Below are positions 32,813 to 41,408 of a stretch of DNA of 64,000 nt, piece after piece. Source of the DNA: Phycisphaerales bacterium (GTDB lineage: Bacteria > Planctomycetota > Phycisphaerae > UBA1845 > UTPLA1); the NCBI GenBank assembly GCA_020639075.1, contig JACKHI010000001.1, positions 1,488,001-1,552,000 of the forward strand. Direction: 5' to 3'. The notes below the pieces were generated by a model that saw only the letters and a list, made by a program, of their open reading frames with translations, did not search any database and was not told the DNA's origin. Every line of letters starts with the position of its first letter. Within the stretch, counting starts at the first letter, position 1. A program made the translations under genes and the position numbers.

Positions 32813-34387
32813 CCCGGATATTTCATCAAGATCGGCTGAAAGGCGCATAGAGAAGGCCTCTTTGCTCTGTAGACTGGGTGTTTGTCTAGAACATTCAGCA
32901 CAAAGCAAGGAGGCCTTTTGTGATGACAGAGTGTAATTCTGAATCGCTCACTTTTTCCAGTCTTTCTCGGAAGAAAATCATCGCCGATTTTGGCGGCGGT
33001 CATCTCACGTCCGACGCCGGCGCGTTGCTGCTTCGCGAAGCGAATCGGCGAACGGGGATGATCGACGCGCTTGCGGCTTGCATCAGCGATCCGCGCGATC
33101 CGGCGCGAATCCAGCACGACGCGAAGACGCTCCTCGCCCAGCGAGTCTTCGGCATCGCCATGGGCTACGAAGACGGCAACGATCATCAATCGCTTCGCAA
33201 CGATCCGATCATGCAACTTCTCGCCGAGACGCCGCCCGATCCCGACGCTCCGCTCGCGTCACCACCGACACTGTGCCGGTTTGAGAACTGGGTCGATCGC
33301 AAGTCGCTGGCGCGGATGAGCGCCGTGCTGGTCGATCAGTTCATCGCGTCGCACAGGACGCCGCCGAAGGAGATCACCCTCGACTTCGATGCGACCGACG
33401 ATCGGATTCACGGCGACCAGGAAGGCTCATTCTTCCACGCCTTCTACTACCACTATTGCTACCTGCCGCTCTACGTCTTCTGCGGCGATCAGTTGCTGGT
33501 CGCCTATCTGCGACCGAGCAAGATCGACGCGGCGAAGCACAGCCGCGGCATCCTCAAGCTGCTGGTGCGGCGCATACGCGAATCGTGGCCCAAAGTGCGG
33601 ATCATCTTCCGCGCCGACTCGGGCTTCTGTCGCTGGAAAACCCTGAAATACTGCGACGAAAACGCGATCGGCTACGTCGTCGGTCTGGCGACGAACACGC
33701 GGCTCAAGCGCATCCAGGAACCCTACATGGACGCGGCCGAGCAGCGCTTCGAGGCGACCGGCGAGAAGCAGCGAAGCTTCCACGAGTTCGCATATAGCGC
33801 GAAGACGTGGGATCGAAAGCGGCGTGTGATCCTGAAGGCGGAGCGCTTGCCGAAGGGCGCCAACCCGCGCTTCGTTGTGACGAATCTCGACGATTCACCG
33901 AAGGCGATCTACGACGCCATCTACACGCAGCGCGGTGAGATGGAGAATCGTATCAAAGAGCAGCAGTTGTACCTGTTCGCCGATCGAACGAGTTGCAGCA
34001 GGTTCATCGCGAATCAGTTCCGGCTGCTGCTGGCGTCGGCGGCGTACGTGTTGATCGAACACGTGCGACGCGAGGCGCTGAAGGACACCGAACTCGCCAA
34101 AGCTCGTGTCGATACGATTCGGTTGAAGCTCCTGAAGGTCGCGGCCCGCGTGGTCGTCAGCGTCCGCCGCGTCGTGCTCCACCTGTCGAGCAGCTATCCC
34201 TATCAGTCACTTCTGCAACGCCTCGTCGCCCGCCTCGCGCCGAGTTAATCCTCCCGACAACCCGACTCGCAGCATGGGGGTAAGGGGGCGCTCTGCGCCC
34301 AATCACGCCGATCCGCAAATCCGCGACCCCACCGACCACAATCGGACATCGCAGAACCACCAAACTCGGCCATGTGAAATATGCGGG
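32813..34387 (+). mobile_element. IS1380-family insertion sequence with CTAG target duplication
   Basis: A 1575-bp element. The left end CCCGGATATTTCA (32813-32825) and the inverse of the right end TGAAATATGCGGG (34375-34387) match at 12 of 13 positions. Both ends are flanked by CTAG (32809-32812 and 34388-34391), a four-base target duplication in the size known for the family. It carries one intact transposase gene. The ends and the target duplication are intact, so the insertion is probably recent. Its right flank joins the right half of a repeat whose intact copy is at 35314-35357. Confidence 0.85.
32920..34248 (+). CDS. IS1380-family DDE transposase
   Basis: A 442-residue transposase, full length and uninterrupted. 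Conserved parts include IIADFGGGHLTSDAGALLLRE, then LDFDATDDRIHG (first catalytic Asp), a Tyr-rich FYYHYCYLPLYVFCGDQLL typical of the family, FRADSGFCRW (second Asp) and RGEMENRIKEQQL (catalytic Glu). AAGGAGG lies nine bases before the ATG. The gene fills most of the element; the 139 bp after its stop are non-coding up to the right inverted repeat. Confidence 0.93.
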   Translation: MMTECNSESLTFSSLSRKKIIADFGGGHLTSDAGALLLREANRRTGMIDALAACISDPRDPARIQHDAKTLLAQRVFGIAMGYEDGNDHQSLRNDPIMQLLAETPPDPDAPLASPPTLCRFENWVDRKSLARMSAVLVDQFIASHRTPPKEITLDFDATDDRIHGDQEGSFFHAFYYHYCYLPLYVFCGDQLLVAYLRPSKIDAAKHSRGILKLLVRRIRESWPKVRIIFRADSGFCRWKTLKYCDENAIGYVVGLATNTRLKRIQEPYMDAAEQRFEATGEKQRSFHEFAYSAKTWDRKRRVILKAERLPKGANPRFVVTNLDDSPKAIYDAIYTQRGEMENRIKEQQLYLFADRTSCSRFIANQFRLLLASAAYVLIEHVRREALKDTELAKARVDTIRLKLLKVAARVVVSVRRVVLHLSSSYPYQSLLQRLVARLAPS

Positions 34388-34422
34388 CTAGGGCATGCCC
34401 TGGGGAAGCGAATTGCGCTCGG
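34388..34422. repeat. Right half of an intergenic repeat disrupted by the IS
   Basis: CTAGGGCATGCCCTGGGGAAGCG... through GCGCTCGG matches the repeat at 35314-35357 with two or three changes over about 32 bp. Its left half (CCCGTGGC) lies at 32801-32808 on the other side of the IS. GGGCATGCCC is a perfect palindrome in this copy. Confidence 0.7.
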
Positions 34423-34501
34423 CCCCGCAAAATCGTACATATCTTCAGGAACGATTCGGCCCCAACTCCTCCAAACGGATTGCAATGTGTAGAATCCAGC
34501 C

Positions 34502-35305
34502 ATGGCCCGGAAGTGGAACCCCGAAATCCCGACGAATCGCGAAGACGTTTTCGCCGTACTCGACGAAGCCGGTCTTGGTTCATTCGAGTTGTTTGAGGTA
34601 ATTCGTCTGACAGGCAAGGACTCGTATCTCTACTTCATTAACATTGACGCCGAGTCCTCGCTTGAGCTGAAAGACCGCGTCAAGCCTGTCGCCGCAAAGC
34701 GCCGTCTATACCCCATCATCACGGCCGACATAAAGGGCATCTGGACGCCAACCATGCATTCCAATCCGAACGTCGTCATGCGGCTTTCGCAGGCGATCGA
34801 AGCGACCGACCACGTCGCTTCCTGCGATACTTGGTACCGATCCATGGAAGACGAGAGCTTTGTCGGTGACGCACTCGATGGAGAGTGGCCGGACAACATC
34901 CCGGTATGCACTGAATCCTACGAGATACGTGAAGCCGGGTTGACATCGGACAATCCAAGAGTCGCGTTGAGTTTCTACCCCGGGACCGACGCGATCAGCA
35001 TGCTCTCTCACATCGCCTACACGGGCGACACACCACAAACGGAGTTAATCATCGCATATTTGCGGCAGTGGGATGCCCGCTACGGCATCGACCTCATCAG
35101 CGCCTCTTCATGCTCCATAGAGCTGCGCGTAGACCGGAGCCCCGCTGATCGCAACGACGCCCTGAAACTCGCCCGAGAGTGCATGCTCCTGTGCCCGTGC
35201 CTGATTGGCGAACGAGACGAAATTCTCGGATTCCGTTGCGACAACATCCACAAGCTTGCCGCTCATCTGATGGGCAGCACGTACTGGCAGTTCTGGTGGA
35301 GCTGA
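34502..35305 (+). CDS. DUF4253 domain protein
   Basis: A 267-residue protein of unknown function. The C-terminal third matches DUF4253: IAYLRQWDARYGIDLISASS, IELRVDRSPADRNDALKLAR, then a Cys/Pro stretch (CMLLCPCLIGE) and the ending HLMGSTYWQFWWS. The family normally ends FWWD; here the last residue is Ser. The N-terminal 130 residues (PEIPTNREDVFAVLDEAGLG and following) resemble the variable front of these proteins. No signal peptide or membrane helix. Proteins of this family often occur in variable regions; the domain's role is not known. It is isolated between the IS and a repeat array. Confidence 0.7.
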   Translation: MARKWNPEIPTNREDVFAVLDEAGLGSFELFEVIRLTGKDSYLYFINIDAESSLELKDRVKPVAAKRRLYPIITADIKGIWTPTMHSNPNVVMRLSQAIEATDHVASCDTWYRSMEDESFVGDALDGEWPDNIPVCTESYEIREAGLTSDNPRVALSFYPGTDAISMLSHIAYTGDTPQTELIIAYLRQWDARYGIDLISASSCSIELRVDRSPADRNDALKLARECMLLCPCLIGERDEILGFRCDNIHKLAAHLMGSTYWQFWWS

Positions 35306-35313
35306 TCGCTGCA

Positions 35314-35357
35314 ACCGTGGCCCCGGGGCATGCTCTGGGGAAGCGAATCGCGCTCGG
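35314..35357. repeat. Intact copy of the IS-disrupted intergenic repeat
   Basis: ACCGTGGCCCCGGGGCATGCTC and the following GGGGAAGCG...GCTCGG match the reconstructed pre-insertion site around the IS (32801-32812 plus 34388-34422). It begins nine bases after the DUF4253 stop codon. Palindromic core GGGCATGC. Confidence 0.7.
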
Positions 35358-35604
35358 ACTCGTTACGCCGTCACAGCATCACGTGGGCTCGCGACCTCAA
35401 CCGACACTCACGTTCGCGCTGTCGTCAACCCCAATGGCCGCACGCTCGCAAAGCCCCGCCTTTCCCCCGGCACTTCCCGCAGTCGCCGTACTTACTCCGC
35501 ATCAACGCCGGGCCGGCCCCAACGACCTGTCATTCACTCCCGCCCGTCAGCAATGCATGCTCGCCTCGGCGGGGATGATCCCGGCTTCTCCCCCATCGCC
35601 CGGG

Positions 35605-35772
35605 GGCTGCCCGCGGTCAAATCACGGGCATCCCCATTCCCGTAGCGGCAATCCCTGCGCAAATCGCGGATATCCGCCATCACGCCGCGGGCCTCCGCGA
35701 CTGGACGGCGGACTCCCGCCGCAATATGGCGGGCATCCGCCCTCAAGCGGCGGAATGGAGAAATTCACTCCG
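35605..35772. repeat. Degenerate tandem array, exact 21-bp period, eight units
   Basis: Units start at 35605, 35626, 35647, 35668, 35689, 35710, 35731 and 35752, with no slippage. The core is GGnnnTCCGC, best in GGGCATCCGCCCTCAAGCGGC (35731). The central units are near-palindromic (for example GCGGATATCCGC). Read as protein in either direction it gives seven-residue Gly/Pro repeats, but no ribosome site or signal supports a gene. The rest of 35358-36030 has only spurious ORFs. Confidence 0.75.
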
Positions 35773-36030
35773 GCGCGCCATCCGCCCATAAAGACCCCGG
35801 CCAAACCACTCCAAGCTGCCCGCGCAATTGATGCCCGGCCATCACGAGCCCGATTGCCCCCGTCCTCGAATGATCGGACCCGACCCGAGATCACTCGCGA
35901 GCAGGTTGCCATCACCATGGCAGTCGTATCCGTGATCGAGGCTCGCAGTCTCCAATTTGCAGGAACTCGTGCCGGGCGAGCCTGAATTGCGACGCCGATC
36001 CTCCCGACGATGGGCGTAAGGAGAGGCCCA

Positions 36031-36732
36031 ATGTCGCGCCCGCACGATTACATCCCCAAGGCCGGCGGCGCATTCGACGCCTGGCAGACCAACTTCATCG
36101 AAGCTGTCGATCAATTTGCCAAAGTGCTGGGTTTGACGGACGACCAGGTCACCGAGCTCAAGCAGACGGGCAAAACCTGGGAGAAGCGCTACGCCGAGCT
36201 CGAAACGGCCCGCGCCGCCTATCGCGAGGCGGCTGCCGGGAAGGCGGCAGCCAAAGACGCCTATGTAGCCCTGATCCGCAAGTACGCCGCAAGCATCCAG
36301 CAGAATGCAAACGCGACCGACGCAATCCGCGCCGCGTTTGGGTTGACGATTCGGGATACGACGCCGACGGCTGTTGAAGCGCCCTCGAGCGCGCCGGTCG
36401 TTTCGATCGATACCTCGGAGCGTCTGCGCCACACGCTGCATTCTTCGGATGCGGCAATGCCGCTGAGGAAGGCGAAACCGGCGGGCGTCATTGGCGCCGA
36501 GATCTGGCCGCAGGTCGGCGAAGTCGCCACCACTTCCCAAATCGCAAATCGCGACATCACAAATACGCTTGATTCCTTCAGCTTCGTGAAGCTGGCCACC
36601 CGCACCCCGGCAGTCGTCGAGTTCACCGGCGCGGATGCCGGCCGTACAGCCAGCTACGTGCTCCGCTGGGTCAACACCCGCGGCGACCGCGGCCCGCTTT
36701 CAGCGGTTGCGCAGGCGACGGTTGGCGGGTGA
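36031..36732 (+). CDS. Hypothetical protein, duplicated locally
   Basis: A 233-residue protein not matched to a named family. TAAGGAG lies eight bases before the ATG at 36031. Residues about 20-95 are an Ala/Lys/Glu-rich helix (DDQVTELKQTGKTWEKRYAE and on). Residues about 120-233 form a beta domain with PLRKAKPAGVIGAEIWPQVG, then TRTPAVVEFTGADAGRTASY and VLRWVNTRGDRGPLS, which looks like a fibronectin-III-type strand set. A second copy of the beta domain lies at 38953-39366. Between the two domains the DNA carries a short A-rich module (36534-36565) also found elsewhere in the window. Function unknown. Confidence 0.65.
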   Translation: MSRPHDYIPKAGGAFDAWQTNFIEAVDQFAKVLGLTDDQVTELKQTGKTWEKRYAELETARAAYREAAAGKAAAKDAYVALIRKYAASIQQNANATDAIRAAFGLTIRDTTPTAVEAPSSAPVVSIDTSERLRHTLHSSDAAMPLRKAKPAGVIGAEIWPQVGEVATTSQIANRDITNTLDSFSFVKLATRTPAVVEFTGADAGRTASYVLRWVNTRGDRGPLSAVAQATVGG

Positions 36733-36980
36733 CTCCGCTGCGCGGGGCAGGCCGCTGGGGAACCATTCGCGTCGCGCACAGCGTCATCCGGGGATCCACC
36801 TACCGGATTGCCGGGCAAAGTGCCTTCCGCAATTCGCCCAACCGAGCGCGAAGCTCCGGGGCCTTGGCGCGATTACAATTGCTTCGTGGACAGGCGACCC
36901 ATCACGGCAAATCCCATTGTCACCATGCGCGACGGCGTTACCATCCAATAGGCAGGGCTGCCAAATGTGCGTACACCGTA

Positions 36981-37009
36981 TTGACACCAGCCGATTCAAA
37001 GTTTAGGTT
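36981..37009 (+). promoter_or_regulatory. Promoter of the YwgA-HD unit
   Basis: TTGACA (36981-36986), a 17-bp spacer and TAGGTT (37004-37009) lie 29 bp before the ATG of the YwgA-like gene. The 300-bp gap before it (36733-36980) holds no gene. Confidence 0.65.
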
Positions 37010-37038
37010 AATGTTAGGGCTTGGCGCAAGGAGGCACC

Positions 37039-37584
37039 ATGGATCGATTTCAACTCGCGACGATCGCCGACTGGGCGGGCGAAAAAGGCCTGCAAGGCCG
37101 AAAGCGCATTCAGAAAGTCGTCTATCTCCTCCAACGCGCGGGCTGCCCTCTCGGGGCTGATTTCACCCTGCATCTATTTGGGCCGTATTCGCGCGACGTC
37201 GCCGACGCGTGTGACAACATGGTCGCCGCAAAGCTATTCGCGGCTCGCGTCGAGCCAAGTGGAGCGGGCAATAAGTACTGCTACCAACTGACCGATCTGG
37301 CGAGAAAAGCACTACCCCAAACACGGCAACGCTTCCCGGACCGTGCGGCAGAACTTGCCCAATTTCGCGAGCGGGCCCAGCGCCTCCTTCAGGAGGATTC
37401 CTGGCAATTAGAGCTTGGCGCAACGATCCTGTACTTTCAGGAGAGCCTCGGCGATTGGAATATGGCGCTGCAAGAGGCATGCAAATTCAAGAAAGTCCGG
37501 TCGGAAGATGCCGTGTCTGAGTCCGCACTCCAGCTTGCCAGAGAAATGGTGCCGGGCGACAATTCGACCAGGAAAGGTGCGTGA
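37039..37584 (+). CDS. YwgA-like protein
   Basis: A 181-residue protein. AAGGAGG precedes the ATG at 37039. The N-terminus GEKGLQGRKRIQKVVYLLQR followed by FTLHLFGPYSRDVADACDNM matches the pattern of Bacillus YwgA, which also resembles the helical Panacea (DUF4065/SocA) fold. The C-terminal half is helical with many Glu/Gln. In Bacillus ywgA lies beside the HD phosphohydrolase gene ywfO, and here an HD phosphohydrolase starts 14 bp downstream, so the pairing is conserved across phyla. I infer that it partners or controls the HD enzyme. The family match is from sequence pattern, without a database search. Confidence 0.65.
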   Translation: MDRFQLATIADWAGEKGLQGRKRIQKVVYLLQRAGCPLGADFTLHLFGPYSRDVADACDNMVAAKLFAARVEPSGAGNKYCYQLTDLARKALPQTRQRFPDRAAELAQFRERAQRLLQEDSWQLELGATILYFQESLGDWNMALQEACKFKKVRSEDAVSESALQLAREMVPGDNSTRKGA

Positions 37585-37598
37585 GCCGGAGGTGATAT

Positions 37599-38936
37599 TT
37601 GCCGGACAAGATCTTTCGCGATCCGCTCTACAATTACATCTGCATTGACAAGGGCGTTGATCGATGGTTACTCGACCTCATCAACTGCCCCGAAGTTCAG
37701 CGCCTCCGACGAATCCACCAACTCGGTGTCAGCAATCTCACCTACCCGGGTGCAGACCATAACCGACTCGCACACAGCCTGGGCGTTGTCCATCTAATGC
37801 AACAGGTGCTTGAGAACCTCAAGCGAAAATGCGACGGCGAAGAGGTGGTGAAGGCGGCGAGAATGCGCCTGCTCGCGGCCGCCCTGCTCCACGACGTTGG
37901 GCATGGACCTTTCTCACATCTTTTCGAACCCTGCCTCGGAATTCGCCACGAGGAATGGTCGATCGCAATCGTCCGAGACCCGACGACCGAGGCACACCAA
38001 GTCCTCGCCAAAGAAGACCCGTACCTGCCGGATCAAGTCGCGGATCTGATCGAGGAGAAGAACCCGAAGCCGCCGATCTGGCAAAAGGCGCTGCTTTCAA
38101 GCCAGCTGGACGTCGATCGCATCGACTATCTGCGCCGCGACAGCCTTTTCAGCGGCGCGGGCTACGGTCACTTCGACTGGTTCCGCCTCATCTCCAGCGT
38201 CGAGTTCCACGGCCCGGACAAGGATCTTGTCTGGCCCGAAAAGTCGGCGCTCGCGATCGAGGAGTATATTTTCGCCAGATTCTACATGTACCAGAACGTC
38301 TACCTGCACAAAACAACGCGCGGGTATGAACAACTGATCCAGGCCATGTGGAACCGCGCCAACGCGCTCCGACGGAACGGCATCGACGTGGCCCCCGTGC
38401 CCGCCCTGAAGGCGCTGTGGGAGGCGGAATCCGCCTCACCGAATGAGTTTCCGGTTCAATCATATCTCGACTTCGAGGAGTTCACGGTTCTGTCTCAGAT
38501 CCAAGAATGGCGAACTCACGCTGACGCGACGTTGTCAGACCTCGCGCGGCGATTCCTCGTTCGAGACGGTCTGGTCGTGATCGACCCGCCGCCACCGAGT
38601 GATCCACTTGAGAACGACAACACGGAATGGGAACAGGCACTCAAGGGCGTGATTTGCGAGGCCGGGTTTACCGCGCCCGACTATTACTGTCTTGGCGACA
38701 CGCTCAAGAGCAAATACCGCTTGCCGTATCGGCCCGAGCCGGAAGAGGAAAACCAAACGTCGGTGAATTCGATTCGCGTCTTGATTCCTGGTGAACACGC
38801 TCCGCGAGAGATTTCCGATTACCTCGACAGGCTCAAGGCCGTGACGGCATTGGCGGCAGACAGGATCCGCTATTACGTGCCGAAGGAGGTGCGCGAGGCC
38901 GCGATGAATTTGAGAGCACAATGGCCAAGTGATTAG
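37599..38936 (+). CDS. HD-domain phosphohydrolase (YwfO/dGTPase-like)
   Basis: A 445-residue metal-dependent phosphohydrolase. It starts with TTG at 37599, six bases after GGAGG in the near-perfect ribosome site GGAGGTGAT. The HD signature is complete: HNRLAHSLGVVH (first His), LLHDVGHGPFSHLFE (His-Asp) and LDVDRIDYLRRD (last Asp). This places it with dNTP triphosphohydrolase-like proteins such as YwfO and SAMHD1. The C-terminal 200 residues are helical and less conserved. It is translationally close to the YwgA-like gene. Likely activity is hydrolysis of dNTPs or related nucleotides; a role in phage defence by dNTP depletion is possible but is inference from the fold and accessory location. 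Confidence 0.82.
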   Translation: MPDKIFRDPLYNYICIDKGVDRWLLDLINCPEVQRLRRIHQLGVSNLTYPGADHNRLAHSLGVVHLMQQVLENLKRKCDGEEVVKAARMRLLAAALLHDVGHGPFSHLFEPCLGIRHEEWSIAIVRDPTTEAHQVLAKEDPYLPDQVADLIEEKNPKPPIWQKALLSSQLDVDRIDYLRRDSLFSGAGYGHFDWFRLISSVEFHGPDKDLVWPEKSALAIEEYIFARFYMYQNVYLHKTTRGYEQLIQAMWNRANALRRNGIDVAPVPALKALWEAESASPNEFPVQSYLDFEEFTVLSQIQEWRTHADATLSDLARRFLVRDGLVVIDPPPPSDPLENDNTEWEQALKGVICEAGFTAPDYYCLGDTLKSKYRLPYRPEPEEENQTSVNSIRVLIPGEHAPREISDYLDRLKAVTALAADRIRYYVPKEVREAAMNLRAQWPSD

Positions 38937-38952
38937 CCACAGGTGAGCGCCG

Positions 38953-39366
38953 ATGTCTTGCCCCATACCGACGGCCGTGGACGCGCCGACCAGCGTGCCA
39001 ATCGCTTCGATCGATACCTCCGGGCGCCTGCCCCACACGCTGCATTTCACGGATTCGAAAATGCCCACACGCAAAGCCAAGCCCAATGGCGTCATCGGCG
39101 CCGAGATCTGGGTGCAGGTCGGCGAAGCCGCCACCCGTTCACAATTCCCAAATCACCAAGTCACAAATGCCCTGAATTCCTACACCTTCGCCCGCCTCGC
39201 CACCCGCACCCCGACGGTCGTCGAATTCACGGGCGCGGACGCCGGCCGGACGGCCAGCTACATCCTCCGCTGGGTCAACACCCGCGGCCAGCCGGGCGGG
39301 TATTGCCAACCAGGGAACACCGGCGACATTCCGGCACTAGCGCCAAGAACGAAAATAGCATCATAA
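38953..39366 (+). pseudogene. Truncated second copy of the 36031-36732 protein
   Basis: The 137-codon frame keeps only the beta domain of the upstream hypothetical gene: KAKPNGVIGAEIWVQVGEAA, RTPTVVEFTGADAGRTASYI and LRWVNTRGQPGG are near-identical to it. The helical N-terminal half is gone, and after the WVNTRG motif the frame runs into unrelated sequence. Similarity at DNA level spans about 330 bp (38967-39296 against 36361-36690). No ribosome site fits the ATG at 38953. I treat it as a fragment left by duplication or recombination around the YwgA-HD pair. Confidence 0.65.
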
Positions 39367-39572
39367 AGTTTAGCGACTTCTCGCGGGCGGTCGGCGTATT
39401 GGCTGAACCGAGAGGTACGGAAGTCGAGGGATGTGAACGAGCAGACGCCCGACTTAGTCAATTTTGGCTCACGCAAGAATATACTTTGAGGTCGGCGGAC
39501 CGCTATAATGCGATTAGAAAGGTTTCGCACTAGGCCACCGATCCGCTCCATCGTAGTAAAGCGTGTGTCCAG

Positions 39573-40394
39573 ATGCCAAGACCCCAATCCCAAATCACAA
39601 ATTCCCGACTCGGCATGATTGCCTTGACGTTTCTCCCCACAGCGATCGCCGTAATCCAATCCCCCCAATTGAACTCAACGTCGCCTCCTGCTCGCCTGGA
39701 AGCTGACTCAACGAAAGGCGAAGGGACACCAGTCACGACTTCGAATCGAGCTCTCTTCCCGGTGGTATTAGCTAGGCGTAGCAATTCCGGCCGTGCTTCG
39801 GGTGAGGGGGCCCTAATTGGTTTCGTTACAATCCAAGCCGCGATCAACTTCGCAAACGACGGGGACACAATCATCGTAACAACCGGCGATTGTGATCGTG
39901 TCGCCCCAAGGCCGCAGGCAAAGCCTTACGCCGACATTACAGCTCTTTCGTCAGACTTAATGCGATCGACCCCGCGTTTTGCGTGCCTCACCGCATCCGC
40001 GGTGATCGACGGGGCCCGCCCCTGCAGTCCGGAGACCCCTCCCACTAATTGCACTAATAACCCGATCACCGATCCCCCCTCTGGCAAGTTCAACTCTTGC
40101 CCTCGCACTCCCGCACTGAACACGGGAGCTATGGTAGGGAGCCATGCGGCGAACTCTCGCCGGGAATCGGAGAATCGCGCCGAGCGTCTACCGGCAGGTG
40201 ATCCCGTCGCGCGCGGCCCAAGCCCAAGCCGTAAACCCTGCGAGCCGGTTGCGAATCAGCATTCAGCGGTCAGCGTCGATCTTCGTATTGCGATACCAAT
40301 TGAGCGCCCCAATGCCCTCAAAGCGGTCCAAAAACCCACCACCCGGCGCTACGCCGCAATACGGGCGCGATTGGTACCCACGCCACCGCTCTAG
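39573..40394 (+). pseudogene. Possible beta-helix protein remnant
   Basis: The gap 39367-40485 has no secure gene. One 273-codon frame has a hydrophobic stretch (MIALTFLPTAIAVIQ) and TIQAAINFANDGDTIIVTTG, which closely resembles the opening strand of right-handed beta-helix proteins (IQAAI...GDTI.V). After about residue 110 it turns into Pro/Arg/Asn-rich sequence with no family character, so it looks like a broken or chimeric fragment. TATAAT occurs at 39504-39509 but without a matching -35. The first codons overlap the short A-rich module shared with other loci. Confidence 0.3.
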
Positions 40395-40485
40395 ACGTCA
40401 TCCTTCAAACAATTCAAGAACCGCGGTTCCGCAGGTCATTTGCGGCTCGGCCGCGCCTGCGCTAATAGCCCGAGAGGTTTCCACT

Positions 40486-40677
40486 ATGTTAAGAGAATCC
40501 ATTTCGCAATTCCACATTGACGGCCGATGCCCGTGCTGCGGCCTGCTTCATATTGTTGACCCGGACGATGGAACTGAATTCTGCTGCCGGATCATGCGGC
40601 GAATGGCCCAGACCGCCACACCTGATTTTGTCCACCGCTTGGAGTGTAAAATCACCTCGTCTTTAGGGCGCGATTAA
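40486..40677 (+). CDS. Small CxxC protein, hypothetical
   Basis: A 63-residue frame starting at the ATG at 40486, with GAGAGG seven to eight bases upstream. It contains GRCPCCGLLH and, 16 residues later, EFCCRIM: two Cys pairs with the spacing of a small zinc ribbon. The rest is polar with a Lys/Arg-rich end. No neighbour suggests a function. The Cys pattern and ribosome site favour a real gene over chance. Confidence 0.45.
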   Translation: MLRESISQFHIDGRCPCCGLLHIVDPDDGTEFCCRIMRRMAQTATPDFVHRLECKITSSLGRD

Positions 40678-40870
40678 GCCGAAGAGCGGTCTCAAGCGCT
40701 CCGCGATTCAGTATGGGCAACAGGATCGAATGCCGCGAACGAGGGGCTGCTGGCGCGGCATTTGATCCGTCTCTCGGACTCGGCGGCGCCAACGCGCCGC
40801 GCGAAGTAAAGTGGCGGGGACTTGCGCCGGGCTGGTGGTTTCGCGTCGCAGCCGTTGCATTGGCGGAGAA

Positions 40871-40937
40871 GCCGACCGGTGCCAGCCGCCGGTCATTGAC
40901 CCAGACTCGCAGTGAAGCGGGCAAACCACCGGTCGGC
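40871..40937. repeat. 11-bp perfect inverted repeat around a 45-bp centre
   Basis: GCCGACCGGTG (40871-40881) is the exact inverse of CACCGGTCGGC (40927-40937). It sits in a 270-bp gap without a convincing gene. A diverged version of the left arm and its flank is seen near 50617-50670. It could be a small palindromic repeat element. Confidence 0.45.
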
Positions 40938-40951
40938 TGCGGTAATGCGAT

Positions 40952-41191
40952 CTAACTGCCGACGAACGAATCAACCACAAAGTCGAGAAGCCTCTTCAAC
41001 AAGTACAACGCAAACCACTTGAACGAAGCGCTCATACAATCGGAGAAGAGTTTCGTATGCGCCGCCTTCTGCGTGTTGCCCGGCAGGTACACGACGAATT
41101 CGAGTCCGGGGCCGGCGTTGTAGGTTCGGCGCGTGCCGTATGGCGTCTGCATCTCGGAAACGGTGATCGAAATGTTCCGTGTCGCTGCCAT
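40952..41191 (-). CDS. Small hypothetical protein
   Basis: A 79-residue frame within a longer open frame; I choose the ATG at 41191, with GGAAAGA about nine bases before it. It begins MAATRNISITVSEMQTPYGT, a beta-strand pattern, and continues GLEFVVYLPGN. It ends with an amphipathic helix (SFKWFALYLLKRLLDFVVDS). I do not recognise it. Neighbouring sequence is fragmentary, so it may be part of a decayed gene. Confidence 0.35.
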   Translation of the reverse strand: MAATRNISITVSEMQTPYGTRRTYNAGPGLEFVVYLPGNTQKAAHTKLFSDCMSASFKWFALYLLKRLLDFVVDSFVGS

Positions 41192-41408
41192 CTCGCGGTC
41201 TTTCCGCTTCGCAGCGGGTCCACTCCCGCGGCGGCAGTGCGGCGTCTGGCCGGGCTGCGACCCTTGGCCAAATGGATGCGCGGACTGGTCCGATCCGCGC
41301 ACGCGGAAATGCTGCGATCCGCACGGATACGCGGTCAGGGCAGGAAAATAGTGAAGAAAAACGGATGCCGGATCCGGACCGGTCCGGTCCGCGGCGCACG
41401 GGGACTGG

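Noticed and set aside
35605..35772. CRISPR array
   Set aside because: Units are 21 bp with no separate spacer/repeat structure, and no cas genes are present.
35179..35985. Plus-strand ORF of 268 codons with Gly/Pro repeats
   Set aside because: It starts inside the DUF4253 gene in another frame, has no ribosome site and crosses both an intergenic repeat and the 21-bp array.
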